Under the pieces are notes generated by a model. It was not told where the DNA came from. It was given only the letters and a program-made list of their open reading frames with translations, and made no database searches. The position numbers and the translations under genes were made by a program. Shown one piece after another: positions 18,574-26,890 of a stretch of DNA of 64,000 bases. The stretch's first letter is position 1; each line of letters begins with the position of its first letter. Source of the stretch: Enterobacter sp. JBIWA008 (GTDB lineage Bacteria > Pseudomonadota > Gammaproteobacteria > Enterobacterales > Enterobacteriaceae); NCBI RefSeq assembly GCF_019968765.1, contig NZ_CP074149.1, positions 2,294,001-2,358,000 of the forward strand, written 5' to 3'.

Positions 18574-19167
18574 TCATTTTGTGCTGTTCGCGTAGCTCTC
18601 CAGCACGCCGGTCATGGCACCGCTTAGCGTATCTTCCGCCACATTCCGGGCAAGCACGCCGTTGCCCGCCGCGGTGCTGAGCGCTTCCGCCGCGCCAATG
18701 ATGGCCGTCAGTACCGCTTCCCCCTGAACGCCTTTTAAGACGATAAAAGGGGAAAGCGCGGTGCGCAGGCAGTCGGCACATTCGGCCACGCATGCCTCCC
18801 GGAACGTCTGCAGCGCGCGAGAACCGGACAGCGCGGCAGCTATTGGCCCGGTTTCAGGCCCGGCGGCAATCGCGCAGTCGATATAGGCCGCGCTGAAAAA
18901 GCTGATCGTCTTCTCCAGCGTTTTGCCGTCGACCGCCAGCGTCTCGCGGAATTTCGCCAGCTGCCGGTCGCTATAGTCCTGATACAGCGCCATCAGCAGC
19001 CCTTCACGATCGCCAAAGTGGTCGTAGGGGATAGGTTTAGTCACGTTAGCCCGCTCGGCCAGGTAGCCAAGGGTCAGCGCCTCCGTGCCTTGCTGACGAA
19101 CGATTCCGCGCGCAACCTCCAGCAGCTGCACGCGGCGGTCCTCTTTTCTCAAGCGCTTAACAACCAT
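18574..19167 (-). CDS. TetR-family regulator 1
   Basis: A 197-residue TetR-type repressor. The helix-turn-helix spans about residues 30-58 (LTLGYLAERANVTKPIPYDHFGDREGLLMALY), with proline-isoleucine-proline in place of the more usual Gly-x-Phe/Tyr in the recognition helix turn. The C-terminal domain (from about 80) would bind the inducer. GAGGAA precedes the ATG. It lies between an RND pump gene upstream and a quinone-reductase-like gene downstream, all on the minus strand. Confidence 0.88.
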   Translation of the reverse strand: MVVKRLRKEDRRVQLLEVARGIVRQQGTEALTLGYLAERANVTKPIPYDHFGDREGLLMALYQDYSDRQLAKFRETLAVDGKTLEKTISFFSAAYIDCAIAAGPETGPIAAALSGSRALQTFREACVAECADCLRTALSPFIVLKGVQGEAVLTAIIGAAEALSTAAGNGVLARNVAEDTLSGAMTGVLESYANSTK

Positions 19168-19188
19168 GCTTTCCTCAGAATTTTTATC

Positions 19189-19203
19189 TACTCATGGTAG
19201 TTT
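19189..19203. promoter_or_regulatory. Candidate operator of TetR regulator 1 (site B)
   Basis: TACTCATGGTAGTTT holds the palindrome CTAC-N5-GTAG and lies 22 bases before the TetR start codon, over the stop codon of the RND gene. It matches site A at 9 of 9 fixed positions of TACTNNTGGTANNTT apart from the variable ones. Autoregulation is the natural reading. Confidence 0.5.
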
Positions 19204-22200
19204 ACACGTTTTCTGCGGGGTGCTGCACGCGTTGTTCCGCAGGGCGGATCCGGTACCAGATCGCATACATCGCTGGCAGGAAGACGAGCGTGACGATCGT
19301 CCCGCCCAGCGTTCCGCCGATCAGCGTCCAGGCCAGCGTGCCCCAGAACACCGAATGCGTCAGGGGAATGAAAGCCAGCACGGCGGCCATGGCGGTCAGC
19401 AGGACCGGACGTGCGCGCTGCACCGTCGCTTCAACCACCGCCTGGAACGGCTCGAGACCCTCTTTCTGGTTATAATCGATTTGACCGATCAGGATCAGCG
19501 TATTGCGCATAAGAATGCCGGAAAGGGCGATCAAGCCGACCAGCGCGTTGATGCCAAACGGCTGATTGAAAATCAGCAGCACGGGCACCACGCCAATCAG
19601 CCCCAGCGGCGCGGTTAAGAACACCATCACCATCGCCGAGATTGAGCGCACCTGCAAAATGATGAGCAATAGCGTCAGGGCAATCATGATCGGGAACAGC
19701 GGAATCATTGCCTGCGTGGCTTTGCCCGATTCCTCAATCGAACCCGCCATGTCGATACGGTAGCCGGCCGGCAGCGCATCAACAATCGGCTGGAGCTGCT
19801 TCATGATGGCGACCGACACGTCCGGCGGCTGAAGATTGTCGGCGATATCGCCCCGCACGGTAATCGTGGGGATGCGATCGCGACGGCGCAGGATCGGGTC
19901 TTCCATGCCGATCTCAATCTTGCCGATTTGAGACAGCGGAACGCGCTGTCCCGCATTGCCAACAAGCGTGAAACCCTCGATTTTTGCCGGATCAAGACGG
20001 ATATCTCCCGCCGCACGGCCAATTACCTCAACCGAGCGGATATCTTCCCGCACGGAGGTGACGGGCACGCCTGAGAGCAGAAACTGAAGCTGATCGGCAA
20101 CGGCGCTGGAGGTTAATCCGGTTGCCTGCAGGCGGTTTTGATCGAGGGTGAAATGCAATACGGGAACGCGCGACCCCCAGTCGGAGTTGACGGTTCTCAT
20201 CATCGGGCTCGCCTGAAGCACGGCTTTCACCCTGTCAGCGATGTCATGCACCTGTTCGACATCCGGCCCCGACACGCGCCAGGCAACCGGGAAGGGCGAG
20301 TAAGGGCCAAACACCAGCTGCGTGACCCGCACGCGCGCTTCGGGGGCAAGGCCATTGGCGACCGCTTCTCTCAGCCGGAGCTTGAGCGCCTCGCGCGACG
20401 TCTCGCTGTCCGTCAGGATCACGATTTTCGCAAAAGACGGGTCGGGCAGTTCAGGCGCCATCGCCAGATAAAAACGGGGCGACCCCTGACCGATATAGGC
20501 CGTGACAATTTTGGCTTCGGGCTGCTGGCCCAGCCACGCTTCGATTTTTGCGGTTGCGGCACTGGTTTGCGCAATCGAGGTACCGTAGGGCATCTGCACC
20601 TCAACCAGTACTTCCGGGCGATCGGAGGTCGGGAAAAACTGTTTTTTAACCAGCCCCATACCGAGCACGGCCAGGATGAAAATGGCGACCACCAACCCGG
20701 CCACCCGCCATTTTCTGGCGATAACGCGGGCAAGCAGCTGGCGAAAACGGTTATAGCGAGGCGTGTTATAGATGGCGGCATGACCCCCTTCGACTTTCGG
20801 GATCGCAGGCAGGATTTTCACCCCAAGATAGGGCGTGAACACCACCGCGACAAACCACGAGGCAATCAGGGCGAGGCCGACAATCCAGAACATATTGCTG
20901 GTGTATTCCCCGGCGGTCGACTGGGCAAAGCCGTTCGGCATAAAGCCAATGGCCGTCACCAGGGTACCGGCCAGCATGGGCGCGGCGGTATGGCTCCAGG
21001 CGAAGGCCGAGGCTTTGATTCTGTCGTAACCTTCCTCCATTTTCACCACCATCATTTCGATGGCGATAATGGCATCATCAACCAGCAGGCCGAGGGCGAG
21101 GATCAGGGAGCCCAGCGTCACGCGGTCAAAGTTAATTCCCGCGGCTTCCATCACCACGAAGACGACCGCCAGCGTCAGCGGTACCGCCGCCGCAACGACC
21201 ACCCCCACGCGCCAGCCCATGCTGACAAAACAAACCACCATGACCACAAGCAGGGCGACAAAAAATTTGATCATGAACTCATCGACCGACGAGCGAATAT
21301 TCACGGACTGGTCGGTAACTTTGGTCAGGGACATGCCCAGCGGCAGGCTATCATTTATTTTTGCCGTTTCCGCATCCAGCGCTTTACCCAGCGCCAGACC
21401 GTTCCAGCCTTCGCGCATCACGATGCCCAGCAGAAGGGCGGGTTCATGCTGATTACGTATCAGCATCGTCGGGGGATCTTCGTAGCCTCGCTCAACCGTT
21501 GCCACATCGGACAGCTTGAGCGTTTTGCCCTGAGCCACAAAAGGCGTATCGCGGATTTTCTGCAGTTCATCGAACGCGCCGTCCAGGCGGATAAAAATTT
21601 GCGCGCCTCGGGTCTCAATGGAACCCGCCGCGGTTAACGCGTTCTGGCTGTTGAGGGCGTTGAAAATATCCTGGGGTGAGAGCCCTATCGTCGCCAGACG
21701 GTCATGGGAGAAGGAGATATAAATCCGCTCGGCCTGTTCGCCGATAATGTTCACTTTCTTCACGCCGGGAACGTGCAGAAGCTGCTGGCGCAGGCCTTCG
21801 GCATCGCGTACCAGCTGCCGCTGCGGTTCGCCTTTTGCTTTCAGGGCAAAGAGGGCAAAGGTGACATCGGAGAATTCGTCATTGATCATCGGGCCGATGA
21901 CGTCCGCCGGAAGACGCTGCGATTCATCTCCAAGCTTCTTACGCGCCTGATAGAACTCCTCCTGCACTTCGGCAGGCGGGGTCTTGTCCTGCAATGACAA
22001 CGTGATAAACGCCATGCCGGGACGGGTATAGGTTTCGGTACGGTCATACCATTTGAGTTCCTGCAGGCGCTTTTCCAGCGGCTCGGCGACCTGATCCTGA
22101 ATTTCCTGCGCGGTGGCGCCCGGCCAGACGGTTATCACCGTCATTTGCTTTACCGTGAAGGGCGGATCTTCCGCGCGCCCGAGCCCAAAGAAGGCGTAAA

Positions 22201-22291
22201 TTCCGGCAATCGTGACCAGAACGATCAGAAACAGCGTAATGGAACGTTCGCGGACGGCCAGCGCAGACAGGTTGAAGCGGCTTCCGCTCAT
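19202..22291 (-). CDS. RND-family efflux pump inner-membrane transporter
   Basis: A 1029-residue AcrB-type (HAE1) proton-driven exporter. It starts with a membrane helix (SITLFLIVLVTIAGIYAFFGLG), has two large periplasmic loops, and the helix-4 motif GLLVDDAIIAIEMMVVKMEEG near residue 400 carrying the paired proton-relay aspartates. The second half repeats the topology (ITLLLIILQVRSISAMVMVFLTAPLGLIG). It overlaps the membrane-fusion gene by 4 bases. No outer-membrane channel gene is adjacent, so a TolC-like partner elsewhere is implied. The sequence looks more like TriC/MexK-type pumps than AcrB; substrates are unknown. Confidence 0.93.
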   Translation of the reverse strand: MSGSRFNLSALAVRERSITLFLIVLVTIAGIYAFFGLGRAEDPPFTVKQMTVITVWPGATAQEIQDQVAEPLEKRLQELKWYDRTETYTRPGMAFITLSLQDKTPPAEVQEEFYQARKKLGDESQRLPADVIGPMINDEFSDVTFALFALKAKGEPQRQLVRDAEGLRQQLLHVPGVKKVNIIGEQAERIYISFSHDRLATIGLSPQDIFNALNSQNALTAAGSIETRGAQIFIRLDGAFDELQKIRDTPFVAQGKTLKLSDVATVERGYEDPPTMLIRNQHEPALLLGIVMREGWNGLALGKALDAETAKINDSLPLGMSLTKVTDQSVNIRSSVDEFMIKFFVALLVVMVVCFVSMGWRVGVVVAAAVPLTLAVVFVVMEAAGINFDRVTLGSLILALGLLVDDAIIAIEMMVVKMEEGYDRIKASAFAWSHTAAPMLAGTLVTAIGFMPNGFAQSTAGEYTSNMFWIVGLALIASWFVAVVFTPYLGVKILPAIPKVEGGHAAIYNTPRYNRFRQLLARVIARKWRVAGLVVAIFILAVLGMGLVKKQFFPTSDRPEVLVEVQMPYGTSIAQTSAATAKIEAWLGQQPEAKIVTAYIGQGSPRFYLAMAPELPDPSFAKIVILTDSETSREALKLRLREAVANGLAPEARVRVTQLVFGPYSPFPVAWRVSGPDVEQVHDIADRVKAVLQASPMMRTVNSDWGSRVPVLHFTLDQNRLQATGLTSSAVADQLQFLLSGVPVTSVREDIRSVEVIGRAAGDIRLDPAKIEGFTLVGNAGQRVPLSQIGKIEIGMEDPILRRRDRIPTITVRGDIADNLQPPDVSVAIMKQLQPIVDALPAGYRIDMAGSIEESGKATQAMIPLFPIMIALTLLLIILQVRSISAMVMVFLTAPLGLIGVVPVLLIFNQPFGINALVGLIALSGILMRNTLILIGQIDYNQKEGLEPFQAVVEATVQRARPVLLTAMAAVLAFIPLTHSVFWGTLAWTLIGGTLGGTIVTLVFLPAMYAIWYRIRPAEQRVQHPAENV

Positions 22292-23397
22292 GGCGTGTTC
22301 TCCGCCAGGGCGGCATTGCGCTGCTTAGTAAGCCTGACTACCTCACCTTCGTGCAGAAGATGGGCACCTAACGCAACAATTTTCTCCCCGGGCTTCACGC
22401 CGCCCGCGACCTGCGCCGCATCTTCACTCACGCTCAGCACCTTGACGGGCGTCCATGCGACCTTTGCCGGCTGGGCAGAAATGCGCCAGACGCCGGGACC
22501 TTTTCCTGCATCATAGAGTGAGGCCAGCGGGACCTGCATGACCTGACCTTCCGCTTTATTGTCCTGAATGTTCAGCGTGACGGTTGCCCCCAGCGGCGCG
22601 TTCGCCAGCAGGCCATCCAGCACGTAGCGGGCTTCATAAGTGCGGGTAGCGGCATCGGCCGAGTCAGACAGCAGGCGCAGCGTTGCGGTGACCGGGTGTG
22701 CTTCATTGCCATAAAGCGTGGCCTGCGCTTCGCTGCCGACGGCAGGGCGCAGCGTTTCCGGAAGCTGCACGAGCGCTTCACGCTGTCCCGCTCTGGCGAG
22801 CCTGATCGCCACCTGTCCGGCACTGACGACCTGACCCGGCTCGGCGAGCGTCTCCATGACCACGCCGTCTGAATCCGCCAGCAGTACGGCATAGCCCGTG
22901 GCGTTTTGCGCCACGCTGGCCTGCGCCCGGGCGGCGCTGAGATCGGCCCTGGCCGTATCGGCCGCCGCCTTGATCTGGTCATACTCCGAGGCAGACACGG
23001 CGCCGGACGCCACAAGACCGCGATAGCGCGCCTCATCGCTGGAGGCTTTTCGCGCGCGCGCCTGGGCTGCATCCACCGCGCGCTGCTGCGCCTGGGCCTG
23101 CAATTTCAGGTCAACCGGATCCAGTCGCAGCAAGGGCTGGCCGCGTTTGACGGTCTGTCCCGTATCAACCAGTCGCTCAAGGATTTTTCCCTGAACCCTG
23201 AAGCCTAAATCACTTTGCGTTCTTGCGACCACAACGCCCGTGAAGGCGCGGGCGGTATTGTTAGCAAGCTCGACGGATGCGGATCTGACGAGCGGTGGCT
23301 TTGTGCGCGGATCGTCACTCGCGGAAATATCTCCGCACCCCACCAGGGCAAACGGCAGGAGACAAACGGCAACGCGGGCTGAAGTGAGCCTGAGCAT
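22288..23397 (-). CDS. RND efflux periplasmic adaptor lipoprotein
   Basis: A 369-residue membrane-fusion protein of the AcrA/MexA type. The signal peptide ends in the lipobox LVGC (Cys21), then LGFRVQGKILERLVDTGQTVKRGQPLLRLDP forms half of the lipoyl domain, a helical hairpin rich in Ala, Gln and Arg spans about 95-165, and the second lipoyl half contains LADSDGVVMETLAEPGQVVSAGQ. It links the inner-membrane pump to an outer-membrane channel. AAAGG precedes the ATG, and the stop overlaps the pump start. Confidence 0.93.
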   Translation of the reverse strand: MLRLTSARVAVCLLPFALVGCGDISASDDPRTKPPLVRSASVELANNTARAFTGVVVARTQSDLGFRVQGKILERLVDTGQTVKRGQPLLRLDPVDLKLQAQAQQRAVDAAQARARKASSDEARYRGLVASGAVSASEYDQIKAAADTARADLSAARAQASVAQNATGYAVLLADSDGVVMETLAEPGQVVSAGQVAIRLARAGQREALVQLPETLRPAVGSEAQATLYGNEAHPVTATLRLLSDSADAATRTYEARYVLDGLLANAPLGATVTLNIQDNKAEGQVMQVPLASLYDAGKGPGVWRISAQPAKVAWTPVKVLSVSEDAAQVAGGVKPGEKIVALGAHLLHEGEVVRLTKQRNAALAENTP

Positions 23398-23444
23398 GGG
23401 AAACCTTTTTGACGTAACAGGACGGTATCCGCATTCTCTGGCTA

Positions 23445-23468
23445 GTGACCAAAATTGTCAATGGTCAC
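23445..23468. promoter_or_regulatory. Candidate operator of TetR regulator 2 (pump side)
   Basis: GTGACCA and TGGTCAC are perfect 7-bp inverted arms with a 10-base spacer. The site lies between the TetR 2 stop codon and the adaptor start codon, 48 bases before the latter. A near-identical site stands upstream of the TetR 2 gene. Confidence 0.65.
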
Positions 23469-23471
23469 AAA

Positions 23472-24086
23472 TTAGGGGGCCAGGCTTCTTAAAATCAGTG
23501 AAGAGAGAAGCACCGCCGCGGTGGGGGCCATTTCGAGGTTATACTGCAGCTGGATGGGATTGATAAAAGGACACATCACCATGTGTATAGCCTGTGTGAC
23601 CTCATCCAGCGGCGTTTTTCTTTCGAACTCTCCGGCCTGCCTGCCTTCGATAATGATGCTCTCTATCAGCTTCATCAGGCTTTCTGCATACCGTTCTGTC
23701 GACGGCCACTGCTCGCGTGCGGCGACGGCGGCAATGTCGTAAAGCTTACGGTCGTGGAAAAACAGCTCGCTCCCCGCTTCGGTAAGCGCCTTGAAAAGAC
23801 GGCGTAATTTTTCGCTTGCTGACGGCGCATCCTCGATGGCGGAAAGCACCGCCGCCATGATCAGCTCCAGGCGGTTAGCGCAGATCACCTCGCCGATAGC
23901 CTGTTTGGAATCGAAAAACTTATAAATGTAGGACTTTGAAAAACCGATTGATTTAGCCAGTTCGGCGACGGTGGTTTTTTCATAGCCGTAGTGACCGAAG
24001 TGCTCAAAAGCGGCTTCGACGATTTGCTCTCTGACAGCGTGGTCAAGTGGACCACGTGCGGATGGGGGGTTCATATTTTTAGTCAT
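23472..24086 (-). CDS. TetR-family regulator 2, likely repressor of the RND pump
   Basis: A 204-residue TetR-type regulator. The helix-turn-helix is at about 35-65 (TTVAELAKSIGFSKSYIYKFFDSKQAIGEVI), a textbook form. The C-terminal domain should bind an inducing compound. The ATG at 24086 gives MTKNMNPP; a second ATG four codons on is also possible, and neither has a clear ribosome site. It is read in the same direction as, and just upstream of, the adaptor-pump pair, with matching palindromes on both sides of it, which is the arrangement of a self-regulating pump repressor. Confidence 0.9.
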   Translation of the reverse strand: MTKNMNPPSARGPLDHAVREQIVEAAFEHFGHYGYEKTTVAELAKSIGFSKSYIYKFFDSKQAIGEVICANRLELIMAAVLSAIEDAPSASEKLRRLFKALTEAGSELFFHDRKLYDIAAVAAREQWPSTERYAESLMKLIESIIIEGRQAGEFERKTPLDEVTQAIHMVMCPFINPIQLQYNLEMAPTAAVLLSSLILRSLAP

Positions 24087-24124
24087 TATTTAAGCTTAGC
24101 GTGACAGGCTATGATTAACAACGA

Positions 24125-24148
24125 GTGACCATTTTGTACTTTGGTTAC
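24125..24148. promoter_or_regulatory. Candidate operator of TetR regulator 2 (own promoter)
   Basis: GTGACCA-N10-TGGTTAC repeats the pump-side site with a single changed arm base and the same spacer. It lies 39 bases upstream of the TetR 2 start. The remaining bases up to the SDR stop at 24295 show nothing I can interpret. Confidence 0.6.
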
Positions 24149-24294
24149 CGTCATTCATCATCAGCCCTTCAGACGGGACGATCAACCAGGAGGGGTAAGT
24201 GTATCACTGTTTTTCGCGCACTATGGCATCTATCTGTCTGCGATAAGCGAGGATTTCAGCGCAATTCCCTTACGCTGAACAGATCCGTTTTTGC

Positions 24295-25089
24295 TTAAGC
24301 CGAGCGCGGACGCAATATTTTTTCAACGATAAGCACCAGACGCCTGCGCGTCACGAACCGGTGTAGCTGTCCCAGAAGCCAGTTACCGCAACCGGTAATC
24401 AGGTAGCTACGGTTACTCTCCACGGCCTTCAGCGCCAGGGTGACCACCTTGTCAGCGGGCATTCTTTTACCTACCGAGGCTTCCTCAGCATTCACCACAT
24501 CAAAAAAGGCCGTATCCGTTGCGCCGGGGCAAAGCGCCAGGACGCGAATGCCCTTTGAGCAATATTCTCCCCACAGCGCATTCGAAAACGAGAGCAGGAA
24601 GGCTTTGGTTGCGCCATAAATCGCCATATAGGGATCCGGTTGCATCGCGGCCGTTGAGGCAACGTTAATAATTACCCCGGTGCCTTGCTGCAGCATTCCC
24701 GGCAGCAAGGCGTGAGTCAGCTCCACCGGGGCCAGGCAGTTCACGTATATCTCATCACGCTGCCTGTCGATCGACAGCTTTTCGAATCGCCCATAGGTGG
24801 CGAATCCGGCGCAATTAATCAAAATTTCGGGGAAACGTCTTAAGGTTTTAAGCCGTTCCACAATGTGGGGAATGGCTTGCGGCTTTACTAAATCCTGCAC
24901 AATAATCGTGATGGATACGCCGTGCTTTCTGACTAACTCTGCGGCAAGCGCCTGCAGCTTTGTCCCGGAGCGGGCGACCAGGATCAATGCCGAGCCGCGG
25001 GCAGCGAGCTGTCTGGCGAAATCACGGCCTATGCCCGAAGATGCTCCGGTAATCAGCGCTGTTTTTTCTGTATAATCAAAAGAATTCAT
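24295..25089 (-). CDS. Short-chain dehydrogenase (SDR), MerR-linked
   Basis: A 264-residue classical SDR with all hallmarks: TGASSGIG at 14-21, NCAG near 91, the catalytic Ser in NVASTA near 142 and YGATK near 158. The basic C-terminal tail (RRRLVLIVEKILRPRSA) resembles the DltE/YqjQ-like group. The substrate is unknown. It is read from a promoter of the MerR-controlled type and diverges from the MerR gene, so it is probably that regulator's target. Confidence 0.9.
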   Translation of the reverse strand: MNSFDYTEKTALITGASSGIGRDFARQLAARGSALILVARSGTKLQALAAELVRKHGVSITIIVQDLVKPQAIPHIVERLKTLRRFPEILINCAGFATYGRFEKLSIDRQRDEIYVNCLAPVELTHALLPGMLQQGTGVIINVASTAAMQPDPYMAIYGATKAFLLSFSNALWGEYCSKGIRVLALCPGATDTAFFDVVNAEEASVGKRMPADKVVTLALKAVESNRSYLITGCGNWLLGQLHRFVTRRRLVLIVEKILRPRSA

Positions 25090-25124
25090 ATGTTTAACTC
25101 CGTTTCCCTAATGTCTGCCGCACA

Positions 25125-25155
25125 GGATAAACCGTGCACTTAGGTACACGGTCAA
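25125..25155 (-). promoter_or_regulatory. MerR-type promoter with 19-bp spacer
   Basis: On the minus strand TTGACC (-35, 25150-25155) and TTATCC (-10, 25125-25130) are separated by 19 bp. Between and across them, ACCGTG (25131-25136) and CACGGT (25147-25152) are perfect inverted arms around 10 bases. Overlong 19-20 bp spacers carrying a dyad are the signature of promoters activated by MerR-family proteins through DNA untwisting. It drives the SDR gene. Confidence 0.75.
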
Positions 25156-25185
25156 GCGTGATTTTTACAAGGTGAGGGCGACGCG

Positions 25186-25554
25186 ATGCGAATTGGTGAA
25201 CTGTGTGCGAAAACGGGATTGTCGAAAGAGACGGTGCGTTACTATGAGCGGCAGGGGCTATTGGAGAATATCCCGCAGCCGAATCGCAGCAATAACTATA
25301 AAGTTTATTCCGCCGTCGATTTACAGCGTTTAAACATGATCGGGCATGCCAAAATGCTGGGCTTTACCTTAGCCGAAATTTCAGAGGTTTTAGCTGTCTG
25401 GGTTGACGACAAATTTACCGCCGAGCAAAAACAGGCTTCTCTGCAGCGCAAGCTGCAGCAGCTTGAAGAGAAAGAAGCGGCGTTAATTGAACTCAGAGCC
25501 AGGTTGAAAAACGCCCTTAATAAGGTCGGACAGCCTTGTGTCGACACGTTTTGA
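25186..25554 (+). CDS. MerR-family transcriptional regulator
   Basis: A 122-residue regulator: winged helix in residues 1-70 (RIGELCAKTGLSKETVRYYERQGLLE), then a long coiled-coil helix (ASLQRKLQQLEEKEAALIELRARLKNAL). It has only two cysteines, Cys7 in the DNA-binding part and one at the C-terminus (QPCVDTF), so the metal-site pattern of CueR or ZntR is absent; an organic electrophile sensor is more likely. It is divergent from the SDR gene and faces the 19-bp-spacer promoter. Confidence 0.88.
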   Translation: MRIGELCAKTGLSKETVRYYERQGLLENIPQPNRSNNYKVYSAVDLQRLNMIGHAKMLGFTLAEISEVLAVWVDDKFTAEQKQASLQRKLQQLEEKEAALIELRARLKNALNKVGQPCVDTF

Positions 25555-25767
25555 TCGCCGGGTAAGAGGAGGTCGCAAAACCGATGCGGCCTTGTATTGC
25601 GGCGCGATGAGGAAACCATCGAAAGCGGGAGCGACGCTGGCGAAGTTATCCAGCCCAACAGCGCTAATCATCAGCGGATAGCCTTCGCGATCTGCAAGAG
25701 ACTGCATCTTTCTGGCGAGAGCGTTTGCGGTATTACCAAACAAACAGCATATCAGAGGCTTTTTCAT
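25483..25767 (-). pseudogene. Truncated PTS EIIB-like (lactose/cellobiose type) remnant
   Basis: The first 60 or so residues (KPLICCLFGNTANALARKMQSLADREGYPL, then FDGFLIAPQYK) look like the start of a cellobiose-type PTS EIIB protein, with cysteines in the position of the phospho-cysteine loop. AGGAGG lies at good spacing before the ATG. The remaining residues do not look like EIIB and overlap the end of the MerR gene in antisense. No other PTS gene is nearby. It could be a decayed operon leftover or a short orphan protein. Confidence 0.45.
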
Positions 25768-25879
25768 GTTTTGTTCCTCCTGAAAACCGCTCTCAGAGTA
25801 GTCCTGAGGTTGTCACCAAAATGCGCGCCGCCTCTTGTTTTGGCGATAAATTAACCACAGTTGCCTGATGCTGAACAAA

Positions 25880-26791
25880 TTAATGTTCTTTTAGCCAGTC
25901 GAGAAAAAACTGGCTAAACGCCGTGACCTGAAGCGGCTGCAGTTTGCGCTGCGGGTAGACAAACTGCAGCCCGACATCTTTGCGGTCGTATCGGCTAAAG
26001 CCGGTGAAGCTGTCGGCAAACAGTACCGTGAGTCTTCCGGCCTCAACGTCGTCTTTGACGTCCCACCACGATTTCCCCGCGATGCCAGCCCCGCTGAGCG
26101 CCCACTGACGAAGCAAAGCCCCGTCGTCGCACACCATGGCAGGCTCTACGCGAACGACGCTTTCCTCCCCATCTTTTTCAAAGCGCCATTCGTTCATCAC
26201 CACGCCCTGAGACTCAAGCGCCAGGCACCGGTGCTGAGCTAAATCGGCAAACGTGGCGGGGATACCGCGTTCGTTAAGATACTCTGCGCAAGCGACCAGC
26301 ACCCGATGGTTAGGGCGGATGTTTCTGACGACAAGGCTGCTGTCCGGCAGGTTGCCGAAACGCACGCTCATATCCAGCCGGTTAGCGACCAGGTCCTCAA
26401 CGTGTTCTCTTAGCGAGATGAAAAACTTAACGTCGGGATGGCGCCGGGAGAATTCCACGACGGCGGGGCTAAGATACTGCCTGCCAAAGTCCGAGGGCGC
26501 AGAAAGGCGAATGTTGCCGCTGAGCACGCCTTCTTTTTGCGTCAGTAACGACTCGGCGTGATGCACCTCTTCCAGCACGCGCAGGGCGGCATGGTAAAAC
26601 TCTTCCCCGGCGCGGGTCAGCGTGATGGATCGCGTTGAGCGGTGAAACAGGCGCGTCTGGTAACGCTCTTCAATCGCCTTCAGCCTGGCGGTCATGGTGG
26701 CGGGGGAAAGCGACAGGCGTCGTCCGGCGGCAGAAAGACCGCCGGCCTCGGCCACTTCCACCAGTAACGCCATGTCTTCGAGTTTGCCCAT
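25880..26791 (-). CDS. LysR-family regulator beside the OYE operon
   Basis: A 303-residue LysR-type regulator. The helix-turn-helix lies in residues 1-60 (LLVEVAEAGGLSAAGRRLSLSPATMTARLKAIEE) and the effector-binding domain from about 90 to the end (GNIRLSAPSDFGRQYLSP). It most resembles the DsdC/CrgA-like subgroup that often sits divergent to redox enzymes. It is divergent from the Old Yellow Enzyme operon with a 99-base shared control region, so it probably controls that operon and itself. Confidence 0.9.
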   Translation of the reverse strand: MGKLEDMALLVEVAEAGGLSAAGRRLSLSPATMTARLKAIEERYQTRLFHRSTRSITLTRAGEEFYHAALRVLEEVHHAESLLTQKEGVLSGNIRLSAPSDFGRQYLSPAVVEFSRRHPDVKFFISLREHVEDLVANRLDMSVRFGNLPDSSLVVRNIRPNHRVLVACAEYLNERGIPATFADLAQHRCLALESQGVVMNEWRFEKDGEESVVRVEPAMVCDDGALLRQWALSGAGIAGKSWWDVKDDVEAGRLTVLFADSFTGFSRYDRKDVGLQFVYPQRKLQPLQVTAFSQFFLDWLKEH

Positions 26792-26812
26792 TATTCATAT
26801 TTTCCGAAAAGT

Positions 26813-26848
26813 GCATCTGCTTTTAGCGTAATTATCAAAATCAGATGC
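26813..26848. promoter_or_regulatory. Candidate LysR binding region
   Basis: GCATCTG (26813-26819) and CAGATGC (26842-26848) are perfect inverted arms 22 bases apart in the gap between the divergent LysR and OYE genes. LysR proteins typically bind dyads of this kind in shared control regions. No strict T-N11-A core was proven. Confidence 0.4.
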
Positions 26849-26890
26849 CGCCTGTAAAGTGATTTCATCCAAACCATAAGGGATCAAGAC

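Noticed and set aside
20138..21637. 499-codon open frame on the plus strand inside the RND pump gene
   Set aside because: It is antisense to a fully conserved RND transporter; the protein is full of His, Arg and Gly, a common artefact of GC-rich genes, and shows no domain.
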